Positions 31,197-33,380 of a stretch of DNA of 33,380 nucleotides are shown piece by piece. The stretch's first letter is position 1; each line of letters opens with the position of its first letter. The stretch comes from an uncultured Actinomycetes bacterium (lineage in GTDB: Bacteria > Actinomycetota > Actinomycetes > Nanopelagicales > Nanopelagicaceae). The notes below the pieces were generated by a model, which made no database searches, was not told the origin of the DNA, and saw nothing but the letters and a program-made list of their open reading frames with translations. Location: the NCBI GenBank assembly GCA_903924485.1, contig CAIYBL010000135.1, positions 1 through 33,380 on the forward strand, written 5' to 3'. Made by a program: the position numbers and the translations under genes.

Positions 31197-31883
31197 TTAT
31201 GACAACTTCTCGTTAAAGAAATCCAAAGTCCGAGTCCAGGCCAATTCAGCAGCTTCCGCGTTGTACACCTCCGGTCGATCATTGTTAAAGAAGGCGTGTT
31301 GGGTAGTTGCGTAGTCAAAGGTCTGCGCCAAACCACCAGCGGCGTTGATGTTCGTAAGCGCTTCCTGAATGCCAGGTGCTGCTGAGGTTCCATCGCCTTC
31401 TGCGCAGTGAATCATGCATTCTTTGCCTTTGTAATTAGCCCATTGCGGAGCATGCCTTTCCCATGATGAACCAGGATAGAAACCAACTGTTGCCGAAATT
31501 GAATCACTCAGAGTTCCGCTCCAAATTGCAAGTGAACCTCCCATGCAAAAACCGACTGCTCCTACATGCTTTGATGAAACTTGAGGCAAAGACAATAAAT
31601 ATTGCGCTGCATTTGAAATTTCTTTGCCCGCCAAATCCAACTGCAACTCCATCATGAGTTTCTTAGCAAGGTCAGGTTCAGCGGCTGCTTGCCCGTGATA
31701 AAGGTCAGGAGCAAATGCAACAAACCCTCGAGCAGCAAAGCGATCAACGATGTCAGTGATGTGCCCGACAAGTCCCCACCACTCTTGAATCACGATCACC
31801 GCTGGACTAGAACCAGAATCAGGCGAGGCTAAATATCCCTGGCCAGACATTCCATTCATATTAAAAGTCACATTGCTTCCCAT
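31197..31883 (-). CDS. Dienelactone hydrolase family protein
   Basis: Alpha/beta-hydrolase of the DLH family, 228 residues from the ATG at 31883. An ATG at 31931 is open but lies inside the divergent reductase gene and adds residues with no homology feel. The catalytic triad is Cys113 (GFCMGG), Asp164 (AEGDGTSA) and His196 (QHAFFN). The oxyanion-side Glu (VIQEWWG) is also present. The first 10 residues are MGSNVTFNMN. DLH proteins hydrolyse lactones or esters in aromatic breakdown, but many are broad-range housekeeping hydrolases, and no aromatic pathway is nearby. Start shows no Shine-Dalgarno; TATCCT lies 6 bases before the ATG, so a leaderless transcript is possible. Confidence 0.88.
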   Translation of the reverse strand: MGSNVTFNMNGMSGQGYLASPDSGSSPAVIVIQEWWGLVGHITDIVDRFAARGFVAFAPDLYHGQAAAEPDLAKKLMMELQLDLAGKEISNAAQYLLSLPQVSSKHVGAVGFCMGGSLAIWSGTLSDSISATVGFYPGSSWERHAPQWANYKGKECMIHCAEGDGTSAAPGIQEALTNINAAGGLAQTFDYATTQHAFFNNDRPEVYNAEAAELAWTRTLDFFNEKLS

Positions 31884-31919
31884 GGGCATAGGATAGAGAA
31901 AAATTGAGCAACGGAGAAG

Positions 31920-32903
<984 letters not shown>

Positions 32904-32907
32904 GGAA

Positions 32908-33380
32908 CTAACGACCTCTAGAAGCGCGCTTTAATCGATCGCGTATTGCCACTGCCAGTCCATCCCCAGATGGTTGAATAACTGCAATCCGCGATAGCCC
33001 TTGTGCATCACCGAAACGAAGTGCCTCATAAAGAACTCGCGCGTAGTCTTCTACGGAATTTGGTGATGCCAAACGAATTGCACCTGCAGGCGTGGTGATG
33101 GAAGCGACGGCAATAAAACCTTCACCTGGTTCTGCCATTGCATCAAGAATTACTTGCGCCTTCGGTGAATAGTGATTATCCAGCGATCCAGAAACGCGAA
33201 TCTCTGAATTTAAGTTATCAACAATTTCAAGACCTGTGCTGTCTCTAATCATCTCCGCTGTAATTGCACCGGGGCGAAGTATCTGTGGTGAATAGCCTGT
33301 GCAGTCAATAATTGTTGATTCAACTCCGACGAGGGCTGGACCACCATCAAGGATTAGATCGTCAGCGGAAAGATACTGAC
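32908..33380 (-). CDS. sua5: Threonylcarbamoyl-AMP synthase (Sua5 type), 3' part
   Basis: C-terminal part of L-threonylcarbamoyladenylate synthase, which makes the TC-AMP used for the t6A37 modification of tRNAs reading ANN codons. The frame runs through the window end (first full codon 33378-33376) with LSADDLILDGG, VGVESTIIDCTG and ILRPGAIT, typical of the end of the YrdC domain. A linker with YSPKAQ follows, then the Sua5 C-terminal domain (GFIAVAS ... DYARVLYEALRFGD ... GLAVAIRDRLKRAS). The presence of the Sua5 domain separates it from short TsaC. About 157 residues are visible; the N-terminal half lies outside. Internal ATG at 33252 is not the start. Confidence 0.92.
   Translation of the reverse strand, partial: QYLSADDLILDGGPALVGVESTIIDCTGYSPQILRPGAITAEMIRDSTGLEIVDNLNSEIRVSGSLDNHYSPKAQVILDAMAEPGEGFIAVASITTPAGAIRLASPNSVEDYARVLYEALRFGDAQGLSRIAVIQPSGDGLAVAIRDRLKRASRGR

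Overview
The window looks like a chromosomal segment of a monoderm actinobacterium of modest GC content. The signs are a class F sortase, single-gene fused E1 alpha-beta 2-oxoacid dehydrogenase, LivKHMGF, DppABCDF and Rbs-type ABC importers, tightly packed genes and several ATG starts without a Shine-Dalgarno. The style, including a lysine-rich secreted-protein tail with a KGKxTK...CPKGYK pattern, reminds me of small freshwater acI-type (Nanopelagicales) genomes. That placement is inference.

Layout. 1-493: end of a class F sortase on the + strand. 496-23554: eighteen consecutive minus-strand genes, mostly overlapping or only a few bases apart. Read in transcription order they are a branched-chain-type importer (livK, livH, livM, livG, livF), a 3-hydroxyisobutyrate dehydrogenase-like oxidoreductase, an M24 creatinase-fold protein with an altered metal site, a VOC protein, fused E1, E2 and a GntR/UTRA regulator. 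A second part follows: class III aminotransferase, FGGY kinase, dipeptide-type importer (SBP, dppB, dppC, dppD, dppF), M20 peptidase and S12 serine hydrolase. A LacI regulator (23751-24785) is divergent from livK, and the livK promoter carries LacI-type operators. A second promoter with an inverted repeat lies between the GntR gene and the aminotransferase, so the array is probably two coupled operons, both devoted to scavenging nitrogen-rich organic compounds or peptides. The actual substrate cannot be read from the sequence.

24782-28658: a compact Rbs-like sugar operon (SBP, permease, single-domain ATPase, own LacI repressor) on the minus strand, with a perfect GACAACGTTGTC operator just after its -10. 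Its LacI gene converges on the livK-side LacI gene and the two stop codons share the bases CTAG. 28827-29240: a histidine- and tryptophan-rich unknown protein.

29253-31099: a small eroded genomic island between two direct copies of tRNA-Lys(UUU). The copy at 31023-31095 is intact. The copy at 29257-29329 has four changes that damage its fold. Between them are a broken tyrosine recombinase and an AT-rich secreted protein of unknown role.

31197-33380: housekeeping genes: dienelactone hydrolase family protein, divergent aldo/keto reductase, and the 3' part of a Sua5-type threonylcarbamoyl-AMP synthase gene running off the end. No CRISPR array, rRNA, insertion sequence or replication origin was seen.
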